This document shows positions 33,712 through 41,874 of a stretch of 64,000 nucleotides of DNA, in pieces; position 1 is the stretch's first letter, and every line of letters begins with the position of its first letter. Where the stretch lies: the NCBI GenBank assembly GCA_030653035.1, contig JAUSAB010000028.1:1-64000 (forward strand). Direction: 5' to 3'. The notes below the pieces were generated by a model. That model had not been told where the DNA came from. It worked only from the letters and a program-made list of their open reading frames with translations, and made no database searches. The DNA is from Desulfocapsaceae bacterium (lineage in GTDB: Bacteria > Desulfobacterota > Desulfobulbia > Desulfobulbales > Desulfocapsaceae). A program made the translations under genes and the position numbers.

Positions 33712-35820
33712 ATGAACAACCGTTACCATGGCAGCGATGCCCAGAACTTTATCTCCGCCCATCCCCATTGTCCGCCTGAACTGGCCTTACGGGTATACAC
33801 CTCACGACTGATCGGCCAGGAGGCATCTCTGGTTCTGCATGGCGGCGGTAACACCTCGGCCAAGGCCCGGATGACAACCCTGCTGGGTGACCAGACAGAC
33901 GTGCTGTTCATCAAGGGCAGCGGTTGGGATCTGGCAACCATTGAACCGCAGGGCTTTCCGGCACTCGATCTGGGTTACCTGCGCCGCCTGCGCGCGCTGA
34001 AATCACTCACCGATGAAGAGATGGTCAACCAGTTCAAGACCCATATGCTGGACAGCACCGCCCCCAGCCCATCGATTGAGACCCTGGTGCACGCCTTTCT
34101 TCCCCACCGCTATATCGACCATACCCATGCCGATGCCATCGTCACCCTGACCAACATGGCGGACCCGGAAACACGCCTGCTGAAAATCCTTGGCAACAGG
34201 GTTGCCATTCTTTCCTGGATCATGCCGGGTTTCCCGCTGGCGCTGGCGATTGCCGAGTGCTACGAAAATCGCCCTGATATCGAGGCCATTGTCCTGCGCA
34301 ACCATGGGATCTTCACCTTCGCTGATGACGCCGAAACCGCTTACAATCGCATGATTGACTACGTCACTCTGGCAGAAAAGTATCTTGACGCCAGGCAACA
34401 GGCCAGCAAACCGCAGCCAGAAACGATCACGGATTTTAGGCCCGACCCAGCCATGATCCTGCCCCTGCTGCGGGGCGCCCTGACCATTGATCCGGCAACC
34501 CCAGGTGCCACGCCGCCTTTTCTGCTGCAGGTTCGCGACAATGAGGCTATCCAGCACAGCCTGAACAGAGACGATGCCCAGACGATTTTTACCACCGGCG
34601 TTCTCACCCCGGACCATGTGATCCGCACTAAAAATTATCCGCTCTGGCTCGACTTGGCAGGTCTCGATGAAGAACAGACGGCCCAGGCCATCTCTGCCGC
34701 CATGGCTGAGTATGAACAGCAATATGCCCATTACTTTCACACCCAGATCACAGCCAAAAAGGTAACGCGAACCTGTCTTGACCTGAAACCCCGGGTGATC
34801 CTGATTCCGGGATTGGGTATTGTCACCGCCGGGATCACGGAGAAAGCGGCCTCCATAGCCGCCGATATTGCCGAACATACCCTGCTGGCCAAGACGCGCG
34901 GCGCGGCCATTGCCCCCTATCAGGAACTGGCGGAAGAACATATCTTTGACATGGAGTACTGGAGTCTGGAACAGGCCAAATTGAAAAAGGGAAACCCCTT
35001 ACCGCTGTCGGGGCGCAGCGCTTTGGTGACCGGCGGCGGCGGGGCCATTGCCTGCGGCATTGGCCGCAAGCTTCTGGCAGCAGGGGCCAGGGTCTTTCTC
35101 TCCGACATTGACAGCGGACGCCTGCAACGGGTCTGTGGCCTGCTGGCCCAGGAATTTGGCCCGGATCGCATCAGCGGCATCACTATGGATGTGACCGACA
35201 GCACCTCGGTACGGCAGGGCCTGCAGGAGATCATCCTTGGCTGCGGCGGCCTCGATATCCTGGTGCCCAATGCCGGCCTCGCCCATGTCGCCACCCTGGC
35301 CGACCTTGACGAAGCCGCATTCAGAAAAGTGCTTGATGTCAATCTGCTCGGGGTCTTTCAGGTGATGAAGGCCGCCATTCCCATCTTCAAACGGCAGGCA
35401 CGGACCGGACACATTCCCGCCCAGATCATCATCAACAGTTCCAAAAATGTCTTTGCCCCCGGCGCCGCCTTTGGCGCCTATTCAGCCTCCAAGGCCGGAG
35501 CCCACCAGTTGGGCAAGATCGCGGCCCTGGAACTGGCCGAAATCGGCGCCCGGGTCAACATGATCAACGCCGACGGGATCTTCGATGATCACGGCATCTC
35601 GTCGGGGCTCTGGGACGTAGTGGGACCTGACCGAATGCGCTCCCGCAATCTCGACCCTCAGGGGCTGAAAGAGTACTACCGTAACCGCAACCTCCTCAAG
35701 ACCGAGGTCCTGGCCGACCATGTTGGCAATGCCGTTGTCTTTTTCTCCTCAGGACTCACCCCCACAACCGGCGCCACCCTGCCCGTCGACGGCGGCGTGG
35801 CCGGCGCCTTCCCCCGCTGA
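33712..35820 (+). CDS. bifunctional class II aldolase / short-chain dehydrogenase
   Basis: A 702-residue fusion. The N-terminal 430 residues form a class II aldolase/adducin domain with the metal-site histidines in DHTHADAIV and NHGIFTF and the substrate loop LHGGGNTSAKA. The C-terminal 260 residues form a short-chain dehydrogenase with the NAD(P) site VTGGGGAIACGIGRKL, NAG (VPNAGLAH), and catalytic Ser/Tyr-x3-Lys (INSSKN, YSASKAG). Such fusions resemble rhamnulose-1-phosphate aldolase/lactaldehyde dehydrogenase proteins, splitting a sugar phosphate and oxidising or reducing the aldehyde. The sugar is not certain. The last 72 bp overlap the opposite-strand gene. Confidence 0.9.
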   Translation: MNNRYHGSDAQNFISAHPHCPPELALRVYTSRLIGQEASLVLHGGGNTSAKARMTTLLGDQTDVLFIKGSGWDLATIEPQGFPALDLGYLRRLRALKSLTDEEMVNQFKTHMLDSTAPSPSIETLVHAFLPHRYIDHTHADAIVTLTNMADPETRLLKILGNRVAILSWIMPGFPLALAIAECYENRPDIEAIVLRNHGIFTFADDAETAYNRMIDYVTLAEKYLDARQQASKPQPETITDFRPDPAMILPLLRGALTIDPATPGATPPFLLQVRDNEAIQHSLNRDDAQTIFTTGVLTPDHVIRTKNYPLWLDLAGLDEEQTAQAISAAMAEYEQQYAHYFHTQITAKKVTRTCLDLKPRVILIPGLGIVTAGITEKAASIAADIAEHTLLAKTRGAAIAPYQELAEEHIFDMEYWSLEQAKLKKGNPLPLSGRSALVTGGGGAIACGIGRKLLAAGARVFLSDIDSGRLQRVCGLLAQEFGPDRISGITMDVTDSTSVRQGLQEIILGCGGLDILVPNAGLAHVATLADLDEAAFRKVLDVNLLGVFQVMKAAIPIFKRQARTGHIPAQIIINSSKNVFAPGAAFGAYSASKAGAHQLGKIAALELAEIGARVNMINADGIFDDHGISSGLWDVVGPDRMRSRNLDPQGLKEYYRNRNLLKTEVLADHVGNAVVFFSSGLTPTTGATLPVDGGVAGAFPR

Positions 35821-36261
35821 CATCGTGCCTTCCGGCAGGGCAGGGACAAATCGCCGGATGGTCTGTTCGACATAGACTTCCGGCAGCTTCGCATCCCTCA
35901 CCCCGTAATTGATCCGGGTGATATACGCCGCATCCGGACTACCTTCACTGGTGACCGGATCAATATAGACCAGACAATCCACCTCCCGGTCTGCCAGCTG
36001 CACCTTGCAATCACACTTCTGATACAGGCCGGACGCCACCTCCTCATAGGCATCCAGATTTTGCTCATCCGTAGCGCTCAAGGTATAAACCACCCCATGC
36101 ACCAGCTCGTTGTCAGCGGCCACGACAGTGGCATAGCCATGGGTATTGATGATCCAGCGGTATCCGGGCAATATGCCCTGGCCGATTTTGCTATGCCCCG
36201 GACACCGGCTGTTCATCTGGGCCAGCCACAAATTGGAACCATAGGCAAAATATAATCTCAC
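35749..36261 (-). CDS. gamma-glutamylcyclotransferase-like protein
   Basis: A 170-residue AIG2/GGCT-fold protein. It has the nucleotide-independent substrate loop YFAYGSNL near the N-terminus and the catalytic Glu in LDAYEEVASGLY. Members release 5-oxoproline from gamma-glutamyl peptides, though many bacterial ones are uncharacterised. The GTG start overlaps the methyltransferase stop (GTGA), so the two are translationally coupled; a longer frame exists upstream. The C-terminal 24 residues (Gly/Ala/Glu-rich, TMSAGEGAGHAAVDGQGG) are encoded antisense to the end of the aldolase-dehydrogenase gene and may be a run-on tail. Confidence 0.82.
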   Translation of the reverse strand: MRLYFAYGSNLWLAQMNSRCPGHSKIGQGILPGYRWIINTHGYATVVAADNELVHGVVYTLSATDEQNLDAYEEVASGLYQKCDCKVQLADREVDCLVYIDPVTSEGSPDAAYITRINYGVRDAKLPEVYVEQTIRRFVPALPEGTMSAGEGAGHAAVDGQGGAGCGGES

Positions 36262-37088
36262 AACTGACAGGCCTCCCAACCCAGCATCGCCTTTTTTCGA
36301 CTGCTGCCCCAGCGATAGTGGTGGATCTCCCCTGATTTGCGGATCACCCGGTGACAGGGAATCAAATAGCCCACCGGATTAGCGGCAACGGCACTGGCTA
36401 CGGCCCGGCAGGCCGTGGGATGACCCATATGGGCGGCCAATCCCTGATAACTGATCAGGGCGCCTCTGGGCACAGCAAGCAGCGCCTGCCAGGCCCTGAA
36501 CTGAAAGTCTGTTCCTTGGAGCAGTAAGAGAAAGGGATCAAGGGAATTAACCCCGGTGAACGTAAATATTCGCTCCACCATCCGCCTGCCATCCTGCCCC
36601 TCATCGGCAATGATCGTTGCCTGCGGCCACTTACAACGCAGCTCTTCCAGATGCGTCTGCCATTGTCCCAGATCAACAAAGGAAAGGTGGCAGATCTCCC
36701 TGCCGGTCATGGCCAGAAGGCAGTCACCAAAAGGGCAGGGATACAGACCATGACTGATGGTCAATCCCAGCCCCTTTCCCTGTCCGGATGGCAGGAACCG
36801 CAACCGGCACGTCCCCTCAAGATGACTGCTAGCCCCGGACACTTGTTGCGGCCGGGAACCCGCAAGCAGGTTTTCGGCCTCCGTCAACCGCTTTCGGGTC
36901 TGGCTCAAGGTCAGGGATTGCAGGAACCTGCCAGGATCCACACCAGCCCAGCGTTGAAACAGGGCAGCCAGATCCTCTCTGCTCACCCCCACCCTGGCTG
37001 CCATCTCCTCCACATCTGAGGATTCCCGCCTCTTCTCATCCAGAGCAGCTATAACCTTTTCAATACCCTGATAATCCGCTGTCTTCAT
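36258..37088 (-). CDS. Ada-like methylated-DNA-cysteine methyltransferase
   Basis: A 276-residue protein. The N-terminus (about 15-70) is an AraC-type helix-turn-helix (MAARVGVSREDLAALFQRWAG, SLTLSQTRKRL). The middle is the ribonuclease-like MGMT domain, and the C-terminus carries the catalytic PCHRV motif (YLIPCHRVIRKSGEIHHYRWG) with the upstream RAVASAVAANP helix. It transfers alkyl groups from O6-alkylguanine to its own Cys. Compared with E. coli Ada it lacks the N-terminal phosphotriester-accepting Cys/zinc domain, so it keeps only AraC and Ogt parts. It is coupled to the gamma-glutamylcyclotransferase gene. Confidence 0.9.
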   Translation of the reverse strand: MKTADYQGIEKVIAALDEKRRESSDVEEMAARVGVSREDLAALFQRWAGVDPGRFLQSLTLSQTRKRLTEAENLLAGSRPQQVSGASSHLEGTCRLRFLPSGQGKGLGLTISHGLYPCPFGDCLLAMTGREICHLSFVDLGQWQTHLEELRCKWPQATIIADEGQDGRRMVERIFTFTGVNSLDPFLLLLQGTDFQFRAWQALLAVPRGALISYQGLAAHMGHPTACRAVASAVAANPVGYLIPCHRVIRKSGEIHHYRWGSSRKKAMLGWEACQL

Positions 37089-37311
37089 ACTCTGCTCACC
37101 ACTCCCATATACAAACAGAACCGGGATGACACTGTCATCTCCATTACGCCGCGAACCTCTTCTTAATCAAAGAGGCCTGCACCAACCGATATCACACCCA
37201 GACTTTATAGAAATTTCCTATTTTACACATTGGCATATTTTTATTAATGAATCGCATTCTATTGTATCGTTTTTATCAGACTCGAAATAAATTACCCACG
37301 GAGAAGGATTC

Positions 37312-37734
37312 ATGAAACAAAAATTTGCGGTTCTGGCTATTCTGGTGATCGGGCTATTCAATATGGCAGCCATGTTTGAAAATTTTAACTACGTCAAGGC
37401 AGAAGAGTTCAAACAATGGCTTGATTCCGGCAAGAATATGGTCCTGGTTGATATCCAGGTCAAGGATGAATTCTCGCTTCACCATTTTAAAGATTCCATT
37501 GAGACCAATGCCTTTCCAGTAGAGACAGAAGAACAACGGCAGATGATCGACCCGGCAGTGGCCGCAGCTAAAAAGGCCGGCACGGATGTAGTGGTGGTCT
37601 GTCCACGGGGTGGCGGGGGCGCGAAAAGATGCTACAGCTATCTTAAAGAGAAGGGTATTCCGGAGACAAAGCTGTTTATTCTTGAAGGCGGCGTCGATAA
37701 ATGGCCCCACAAAGAGATACTGGTGGGCCGGTAA
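37312..37734 (+). CDS. exported rhodanese-like protein
   Basis: A 140-residue single-domain rhodanese. A hydrophobic N-terminus (AVLAILVIGLFNMAAMF) acts as signal or anchor. The active-site loop has Cys97 in VVVVCPRGGGGAKR, an unusually glycine-rich version of the CxxGxR loop. The upstream Asp/Arg strand is VLVDIQVKDEF and the tail has GGVDKW. Likely a periplasmic sulfurtransferase or a persulfide or selenide carrier. GGAGAAGGA lies before the ATG. The 18-bp gap to the Fe-S protein gene downstream suggests one transcript. The 223 bp upstream are AT-rich and probably hold a promoter. Confidence 0.88.
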   Translation: MKQKFAVLAILVIGLFNMAAMFENFNYVKAEEFKQWLDSGKNMVLVDIQVKDEFSLHHFKDSIETNAFPVETEEQRQMIDPAVAAAKKAGTDVVVVCPRGGGGAKRCYSYLKEKGIPETKLFILEGGVDKWPHKEILVGR

Positions 37735-37752
37735 CAACGATTTTTCCTTTCA

Positions 37753-38961
37753 ATGAAGAAACCTGTAACCAGCGACACGGGGCCGTCCCTGACCGTCGGT
37801 CGCTCCTGCGCCGTCCTTGGCGCTCGCGACACTAGGCCATCCCTGGCCGTCGCGATCCACCATCAGGCACAGGCCTTGCACCAGGGATGTACCCGCTGCC
37901 GGGCCTGTGTCAGCCAGTGCGCCTTTCTCCAGAAAAATGGCACACCGGGGGAGATTGCCGCCTCCCTGCTGGCTGGTGATTCGGCAGTCGATCCCTTTGA
38001 ATGCAGCCTATGCCATCTATGCACCGCCCTCTGTCCGGCCCAAATTGCGCCAAGGGATTTTTTCCTGGAGATGCGCCGTCAGGTCGCGGCCCACAACCAA
38101 CTCCCAACCAGACGTTACACCCCCATTCTCAAATACGAAAAGCGCGGCAGTTCCCGGCTCTTTTCCTGGTACGGTCTGCCGACAAACTGCAACACCGTCT
38201 TTTTCCCAGGCTGCACCCTGCCCGGAACCAGACCCGAGACCACCTGGTCAATCTATCAACAGCTTAAAAAGAACATCCCACATCTTGGCATGGTTCTGGA
38301 TTGCTGTCACAAACCCTCCCATGACCTTGGGCGACAGGACTCCTTCCTGATCTGGTTCACAGATATGCGAGACTGGTTGATCAGGCATGGCGTCCGCCAT
38401 ATTATTGTCGCCTGCCCCAACTGTTACAAGATTTTTCATGAATACGGTCAAGGACTAAACGTCCGGACGGCCTGGGAGATCTTTGCTGAGATAAAATTTG
38501 CCCCCACCCATCCTGTCATCGCCCATGGCCAGATTACCATCCACGACCCATGCCCCTTACGTGATCACCAGGACGCGCAGCAGGCCGTGCGGACGATCCT
38601 GCACCGCCTCGGACTGAAGGTGCGGGAGATGCGTCATTCCAAAAAGCACACCATCTGCTGCGGAGAAGGAGGCTCTGTAGGTCTTATCAACCCTGATCTG
38701 GCCGAGAAATGGGGAGAGAAGCGCAAAATGGAGGCCGGCAATGATCTGGTAATTACCTACTGTGCCGGATGCGCCGGCTTTCTGGCCAAGACCGGGATAA
38801 AAGTCGTCCATCTGGGAGATCTACTGGTCAACCCGGAAAAAGCTCTGGCCGGGAAGGCATCAGTGGCCAGAGCGCCCAGGACCTATCTCAACCGGATCAC
38901 CCTGAAAAGAAGACTGCAAAAGGCCATTCACCCAGGCCAGCAGAACGACGAACGGGAATAA
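37753..38961 (+). CDS. (Fe-S)-binding protein, heterodisulfide-reductase D-like
   Basis: A 402-residue protein. Two ferredoxin-type motifs lie near residues 35-95 (CTRCRACVSQCAF and CSLCHLCTALCP). Two CCG-type cysteine domains follow (VFFPGCTLPG with DCCHKPSHDLG; CPNCYKIFHEYG, HDPCPLRD, TICCGEGG, TYCAGCAGF). This resembles HdrD/GlpC-like electron-transfer subunits. The first 30 residues (GPSLTVGRSCAVLGARDTRP and onward) are encoded largely by a dispersed GC-rich repeat, so the native start may have been changed by insertion. There is no signal peptide. It follows the exported rhodanese by 18 bp; a redox or sulfur link is plausible. Confidence 0.85.
   Translation: MKKPVTSDTGPSLTVGRSCAVLGARDTRPSLAVAIHHQAQALHQGCTRCRACVSQCAFLQKNGTPGEIAASLLAGDSAVDPFECSLCHLCTALCPAQIAPRDFFLEMRRQVAAHNQLPTRRYTPILKYEKRGSSRLFSWYGLPTNCNTVFFPGCTLPGTRPETTWSIYQQLKKNIPHLGMVLDCCHKPSHDLGRQDSFLIWFTDMRDWLIRHGVRHIIVACPNCYKIFHEYGQGLNVRTAWEIFAEIKFAPTHPVIAHGQITIHDPCPLRDHQDAQQAVRTILHRLGLKVREMRHSKKHTICCGEGGSVGLINPDLAEKWGEKRKMEAGNDLVITYCAGCAGFLAKTGIKVVHLGDLLVNPEKALAGKASVARAPRTYLNRITLKRRLQKAIHPGQQNDERE
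37798..37848. repeat. in-frame dispersed GC-rich repeat, copy 2 (in Fe-S protein gene)
   Basis: This 51-bp unit starts GGTCGCTCCTGCGCC and ends CATCCCTGGCC. It matches the copy at 47.88 kb with only four substitutions and no gaps. It codes for part of the N-terminal extension of the Fe-S protein. Each unit contains two GCCRTCCYTGGC-type quasi-palindromes. A partial third quasi-palindrome (GGCCGTCCCTGACCGTC) lies just upstream. Confidence 0.85.
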
Positions 38962-39347
38962 TGTATTGATACTGGTACAAAGGTTCCGGTAAGAAAAAGA
39001 AAGTCATGATGTCTTGAAGACATCGGCCGGTCACACCGGCCCCTGAGCAACAGAAGGAGAGCCCCCAGAGGCTCCGATCTCTGTCCCCACACCCCGGGAC
39101 TGCAACCGGAATAGAGAGTGCAGCTCTGAATCCGGCTCCGACAGCCGGAACCTCAACACACGAAATTCCGACCATAGCCATCACCCTCCGCCTTAATTAA
39201 GCCGCTGTTCTTTAGGACATTGTTATTCCCAAAGCCATCATGTATGCTCCAGTAATCAAATGGTAGAAATGCTATACAGATTTCGCATAGCATTTCTATT
39301 TATAAATTCTGCCTATCACACTGTTATCTCTTAAAAAGGAGTGCCCC
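38962..39347. other. intergenic region with a 12-bp palindromic hairpin
   Basis: No gene is supported. The first half is GC-rich, with a small hairpin near 39023 (GGCCGGTCACACCGGCC). The second half turns AT-rich and marks the edge of the accessory island. A perfect hairpin TAGAAATGCTAT-N11-ATAGCATTTCTA lies at 39264-39298 and may act as a terminator or cassette-boundary structure. A GGAG ribosome site precedes the next ATG. Confidence 0.55.
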
Positions 39348-39680
39348 ATGAAAGAGTTTTCATATATTGCTCAAACCCCAATGCCAGAACAATGTGTAGT
39401 TGAATTTAAAAGCAATGGATCTCAAGGCGGTGATGGCGAACATGGAGGATATGCAACATTAGAATTTAAAGAAAATGGTGCAGAAACTGGAATTCAATTA
39501 GATATTCGCCTTACAACTGGACAGGAATATAAACTGAATGATGTTGAACTAATAAGTTTAACAGTAAAAGGTGATTGGGAGTTAGAAGGGCTTGCAACAG
39601 CATTAATGGATATTGGAAGAAAACTATTACAACGTGATGACATATTAGAAGATTATCTAAAGTGGCAAAAAACAGAATAA
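39348..39680 (+). CDS. unknown small AT-rich ORF
   Basis: A 110-residue protein I do not recognise. It has no signal peptide, no membrane segment and no cysteines beyond one at residue 16. The N-terminal half is Gly/Glu-rich and probably beta-structured (GGYATLEFKENGAETGIQLDIRL), the C-terminal part helical (LATALMDIGRKLLQRDDILEDYLKWQK). A good AAAGGAG ribosome site precedes the ATG. Base composition is far more AT-rich than the flanking chromosome, which indicates recent transfer. It is the first gene of the accessory island. Confidence 0.65.
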   Translation: MKEFSYIAQTPMPEQCVVEFKSNGSQGGDGEHGGYATLEFKENGAETGIQLDIRLTTGQEYKLNDVELISLTVKGDWELEGLATALMDIGRKLLQRDDILEDYLKWQKTE

Positions 39681-39735
39681 CAATGCTTAGATAACGAATA
39701 ATTTCAGCTGAAAACGATGTCCTAAATTGAATAAA

Positions 39736-40359
39736 ATGGATATATACACACTAATCAGTAAAATATTCGAATCCCTTTCTTGGCCGGTTGCCACAATTAT
39801 TTTAGCTTTGGTTTTAAGAGGGCCCATTGCCAAACTGTTAACAACCTACAGGGCTCTAAGGTTTAAATATAAAGACTTTGAAATTAATTTAGAAAGATCT
39901 ATTGAAAACGTATCAAAACAAACAAATGAGATCGCATCAGTTGAAAAAATAGTGCTTGAGGCTCCAAAATATTCAAGGCAGATGGAGCTAGCAAAGTTAT
40001 CACCCCGAGGGGCAATTCTGGAAAGTTGGCTTGAATTAGAAGAACTTATTTATGACATTGGGGTTGAGGTAAAAATTGCCCCAACTCGACCGGGGGGTAT
40101 TTACGGAAAAATTGTAAAAAAGCCCCTGCACGAAGTTATTGACGAACTACAGAATATGAATATTCTTGATTCTCGTTTGCTTGCTCTCATGAAAGAGCTT
40201 CAAACATCTCGAAACCAGGCCGTTCATGCAACCGACTTTGATTTTAACATACTTACTGTAGAAAGATTCATTAAATCAACGCAGGATTTAATGTCCTTAA
40301 TCAAACAATCTGCTAACCAACGCATTCAACGGACGCGGCAAGAAGCGCCGCGCCCCTGA
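39736..40359 (+). CDS. unknown membrane-anchored protein ending in an attC-like site
   Basis: A 207-residue AT-rich protein. One N-terminal membrane helix (WPVATIILALVLRGPI) is followed by a coiled-coil-like and helical body (NVSKQTNEIASVEKIV, ALMKELQTSRNQAVHA); the latter recalls DUF4145/HEPN-like helical domains, but this is weak. The last 16 residues (ANQRIQRTRQEAPRP) are read through the attC-like hairpin at 40311-40374, a typical habit of integron-cassette ORFs. Start at the ATG 39736 or a TTG 9 nt earlier; no good ribosome site is visible. The function is unknown. Confidence 0.6.
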   Translation: MDIYTLISKIFESLSWPVATIILALVLRGPIAKLLTTYRALRFKYKDFEINLERSIENVSKQTNEIASVEKIVLEAPKYSRQMELAKLSPRGAILESWLELEELIYDIGVEVKIAPTRPGGIYGKIVKKPLHEVIDELQNMNILDSRLLALMKELQTSRNQAVHATDFDFNILTVERFIKSTQDLMSLIKQSANQRIQRTRQEAPRP

Positions 40360-40374
40360 TGCGGGTCGTTATGT
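40311..40374 (+). other. attC-like integron recombination site
   Basis: This 64-nt imperfect palindrome is bounded by TGCTAAC and GTTATGT, close to the RYYYAAC and GTTRRRY core sites. Within it TAAC pairs with GTTA, CGCA with TGCG, TCA with TGA (leaving an extrahelical T), and a GCGGC/GCCGC apex closes the stem. Size, pairing order and extrahelical base match attC sites. It separates two AT-rich genes, as in a cassette array. Confidence 0.65.
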
Positions 40375-40400
40375 ATCAATGCTATAAGGATGCTATTAAA

Positions 40401-40994
40401 ATGAAAGTGTCTGTAATACTTGCTCATCCGAGCAAAGAGAGTTTTAACTACGCCATAGCAACTACTACTGTTGAGGCACTGAATAAAAACGATCATGAAG
40501 TCTTTTTTCATGACTTATATAAAGAAAAATTTGACGCCATATTACAATCTGAAGAAATCCCGAAAGATGTCCTTTTGCCACCTGTAATTGAAAAGCATTG
40601 CACTGAAATCTCAGAGGCAGATGGTATTATTGTCATTCATCCAAATTGGTGGGGGCAGCCTCCAGCAATTTTAAAAGGTTGGATTGACAGAGTCATTCGT
40701 CCAAGTGTGGCATATGAATTTATTGAAGGCGACAAAGGCGAAGGAGTACCTAATGGTTTGTTGAAAGCTCAAGCAGCTCTTGTTTTCAACACCTCTAACA
40801 CCGAAACTGAACGAGAAAAGAGTATATTTGGCGATCCACTTGAAGCAATTTGGAAAAACTGCATATTTGATTTATGTGGAGTTCAGAACTTCTATCGTAA
40901 AATGTTCAACGTTATTATTACAAGTTCTGAAGAACAAAGAAAATATTGGTTGGATGAAGTCCATCAAGAAGTTATCAAGTATTTTCCGAAATAA
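40401..40994 (+). CDS. NAD(P)H oxidoreductase, flavodoxin-like fold (MdaB/NQO1 family)
   Basis: A 197-residue flavoprotein. It has the N-terminal FMN/FAD site VILAHPSKESFNYAI, the PNWWGQPPAILKGWIDRVI helix and a QAALVFNTSNT strand, as in NAD(P)H quinone reductases of the DT-diaphorase/KefF family. It would reduce quinones or nitro compounds in the cytoplasm. The ATG at 40401 has AAGGA 11 nt upstream. It lies immediately after the attC-like site and is AT-rich, so it is probably the gene of the next integron cassette. Downstream, in the opposite direction, lies a group II intron fragment. Confidence 0.85.
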   Translation: MKVSVILAHPSKESFNYAIATTTVEALNKNDHEVFFHDLYKEKFDAILQSEEIPKDVLLPPVIEKHCTEISEADGIIVIHPNWWGQPPAILKGWIDRVIRPSVAYEFIEGDKGEGVPNGLLKAQAALVFNTSNTETEREKSIFGDPLEAIWKNCIFDLCGVQNFYRKMFNVIITSSEEQRKYWLDEVHQEVIKYFPK

Positions 40995-41044
40995 TAAAGC
41001 GAACACATAATCGGGTAGCCCGGGGGCGGTCTCCCCCAGCCCCC

Positions 41045-41600
41045 AGGTGAGTAGCCCAAAGGAACCTCCCCTTCAGGCTCTCTCAAAACCGGACATGAAC
41101 GTCTCCGCTCATCCGGCTCCTACTGTCCAGCCAATGCATACAGCAATCTCCAATGAGCAAACAAAGCTGGCTGTTTCCGTGCAATACAATTCAACCACTG
41201 TGCTCCTCGTCTCTGGTGATTCCGCAGGCGTTTGTATTTCCTCGTCGCCCACATGACAAGGCGGCAATCGAGACATTTCAGGGTCGGGTACAGGGCAGAC
41301 TTGTAATAGCAACCATAGTAGTTGATCCAACCCTGGATGATCGGATTGAACATCCGAGCCAGATCCTCCAGCTGCTTGTCGCTCCGCAAAGGCCAGTTCC
41401 AGCCTCGCAAGGTTTTCCGGATGACCTTGGCAGCCTTGTTGCTAATCGCCGGCGTGAAGTTAATGAAGTATTTTCCCCAGCGGTTCTTTGATCGGCGGGG
41501 CTGAAAGGTGTATCCCAGAAAATCAAAACTGGTCTGGGAATACTCATCTGGTCGGTCGTCGTCCTTACAATAGACAATCTTTGTCGGTGCAGATGCTTGG
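41045..41600 (-). mobile_element. truncated group II intron (3' part)
   Basis: Reading the minus strand, the C-terminal part of an intron reverse transcriptase is followed by its stop, two nt later by a domain V-like hairpin (41083-41118, with GGAGCCGGATGAGCGGAGAC and a closing CCGGTTTTG), then domain VI-like sequence ending near CTACTCACC at about 41045. The stop codon placed directly before domain V is typical of bacterial class C introns. The 5' part, with domains I-III and the catalytic reverse-transcriptase core, is missing. The fragment lies opposite to the neighbouring cassette gene. Confidence 0.75.
41120..41590 (-). pseudogene. group II intron reverse transcriptase/maturase, C-terminal remnant
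   Basis: About 155 residues are readable from TKIVYCKDDDRPDEYSQTSF through FLGYTFQPRRSKNRWGK, the GWNWPLRSDKQLEDLARMFN segment, IIQGWINYYGCYYKSALYP and KYKRLRNHQRRGAQWL to FAHW near the end. These are the thumb/maturase and DNA-binding tail of a group II intron protein. The reverse-transcriptase palm with the YADD motif is absent, and no proper start codon exists; sequence upstream of about 41590 degenerates. It is therefore a non-functional fragment. Confidence 0.85.
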
Positions 41601-41672
41601 CATCGCCATGGATGAGGCGTATCGGCTCCATGATGAGAACACCCCGATCATTTGAGGTGGTGGTAGCCTATC

Positions 41673-41873
41673 GTGGTCAATCTGGATATAATGCTGGCAC
41701 GGCGCAAGGTCAAATCAAAGGATCTGGCCGAGGGGATTGGTATTACCGAAGCAAATTTGTCTCTGCTGAAAAGCGGGAAGGTGAAGGGGGTACGGTTTGC
41801 CACCCTGGAGGCGATCTGTCGTTATCTCGACTGCCAACCGGCTGACCTCCTGGGATACAAACCGGGTGTCTAA
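41673..41873 (+). CDS. small Cro/CI-type helix-turn-helix regulator
   Basis: A 66-residue DNA-binding protein with a single HTH_3 domain. The helix-turn-helix is KSKDLAEGIGITEANLSLLKSG, and the GVRFATLEAICRYLDCQPADLLGY tail is typical of the YozG-like group, which often accompanies DUF2975-type membrane proteins. It begins with GTG, preceded by GAGGTGGTGG; an in-frame stop nine nt upstream excludes a longer protein. It converges with the DUF2721 gene, the stops being 1 bp apart. It may belong to the mobile region at its left. Confidence 0.8.
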   Translation: MVNLDIMLARRKVKSKDLAEGIGITEANLSLLKSGKVKGVRFATLEAICRYLDCQPADLLGYKPGV

Positions 41874-41874
41874 G

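Noticed and set aside
38897-39184. A 95-codon minus-strand frame with several cysteines
   Set aside because: It overlaps the end of the Fe-S protein gene antisense, has no ribosome site and no recognisable fold.
41120-41410. A seemingly intact 96-codon maturase gene
   Set aside because: It starts at TTG in the middle of a longer coding remnant; the catalytic part is missing, so it was called a pseudogene.
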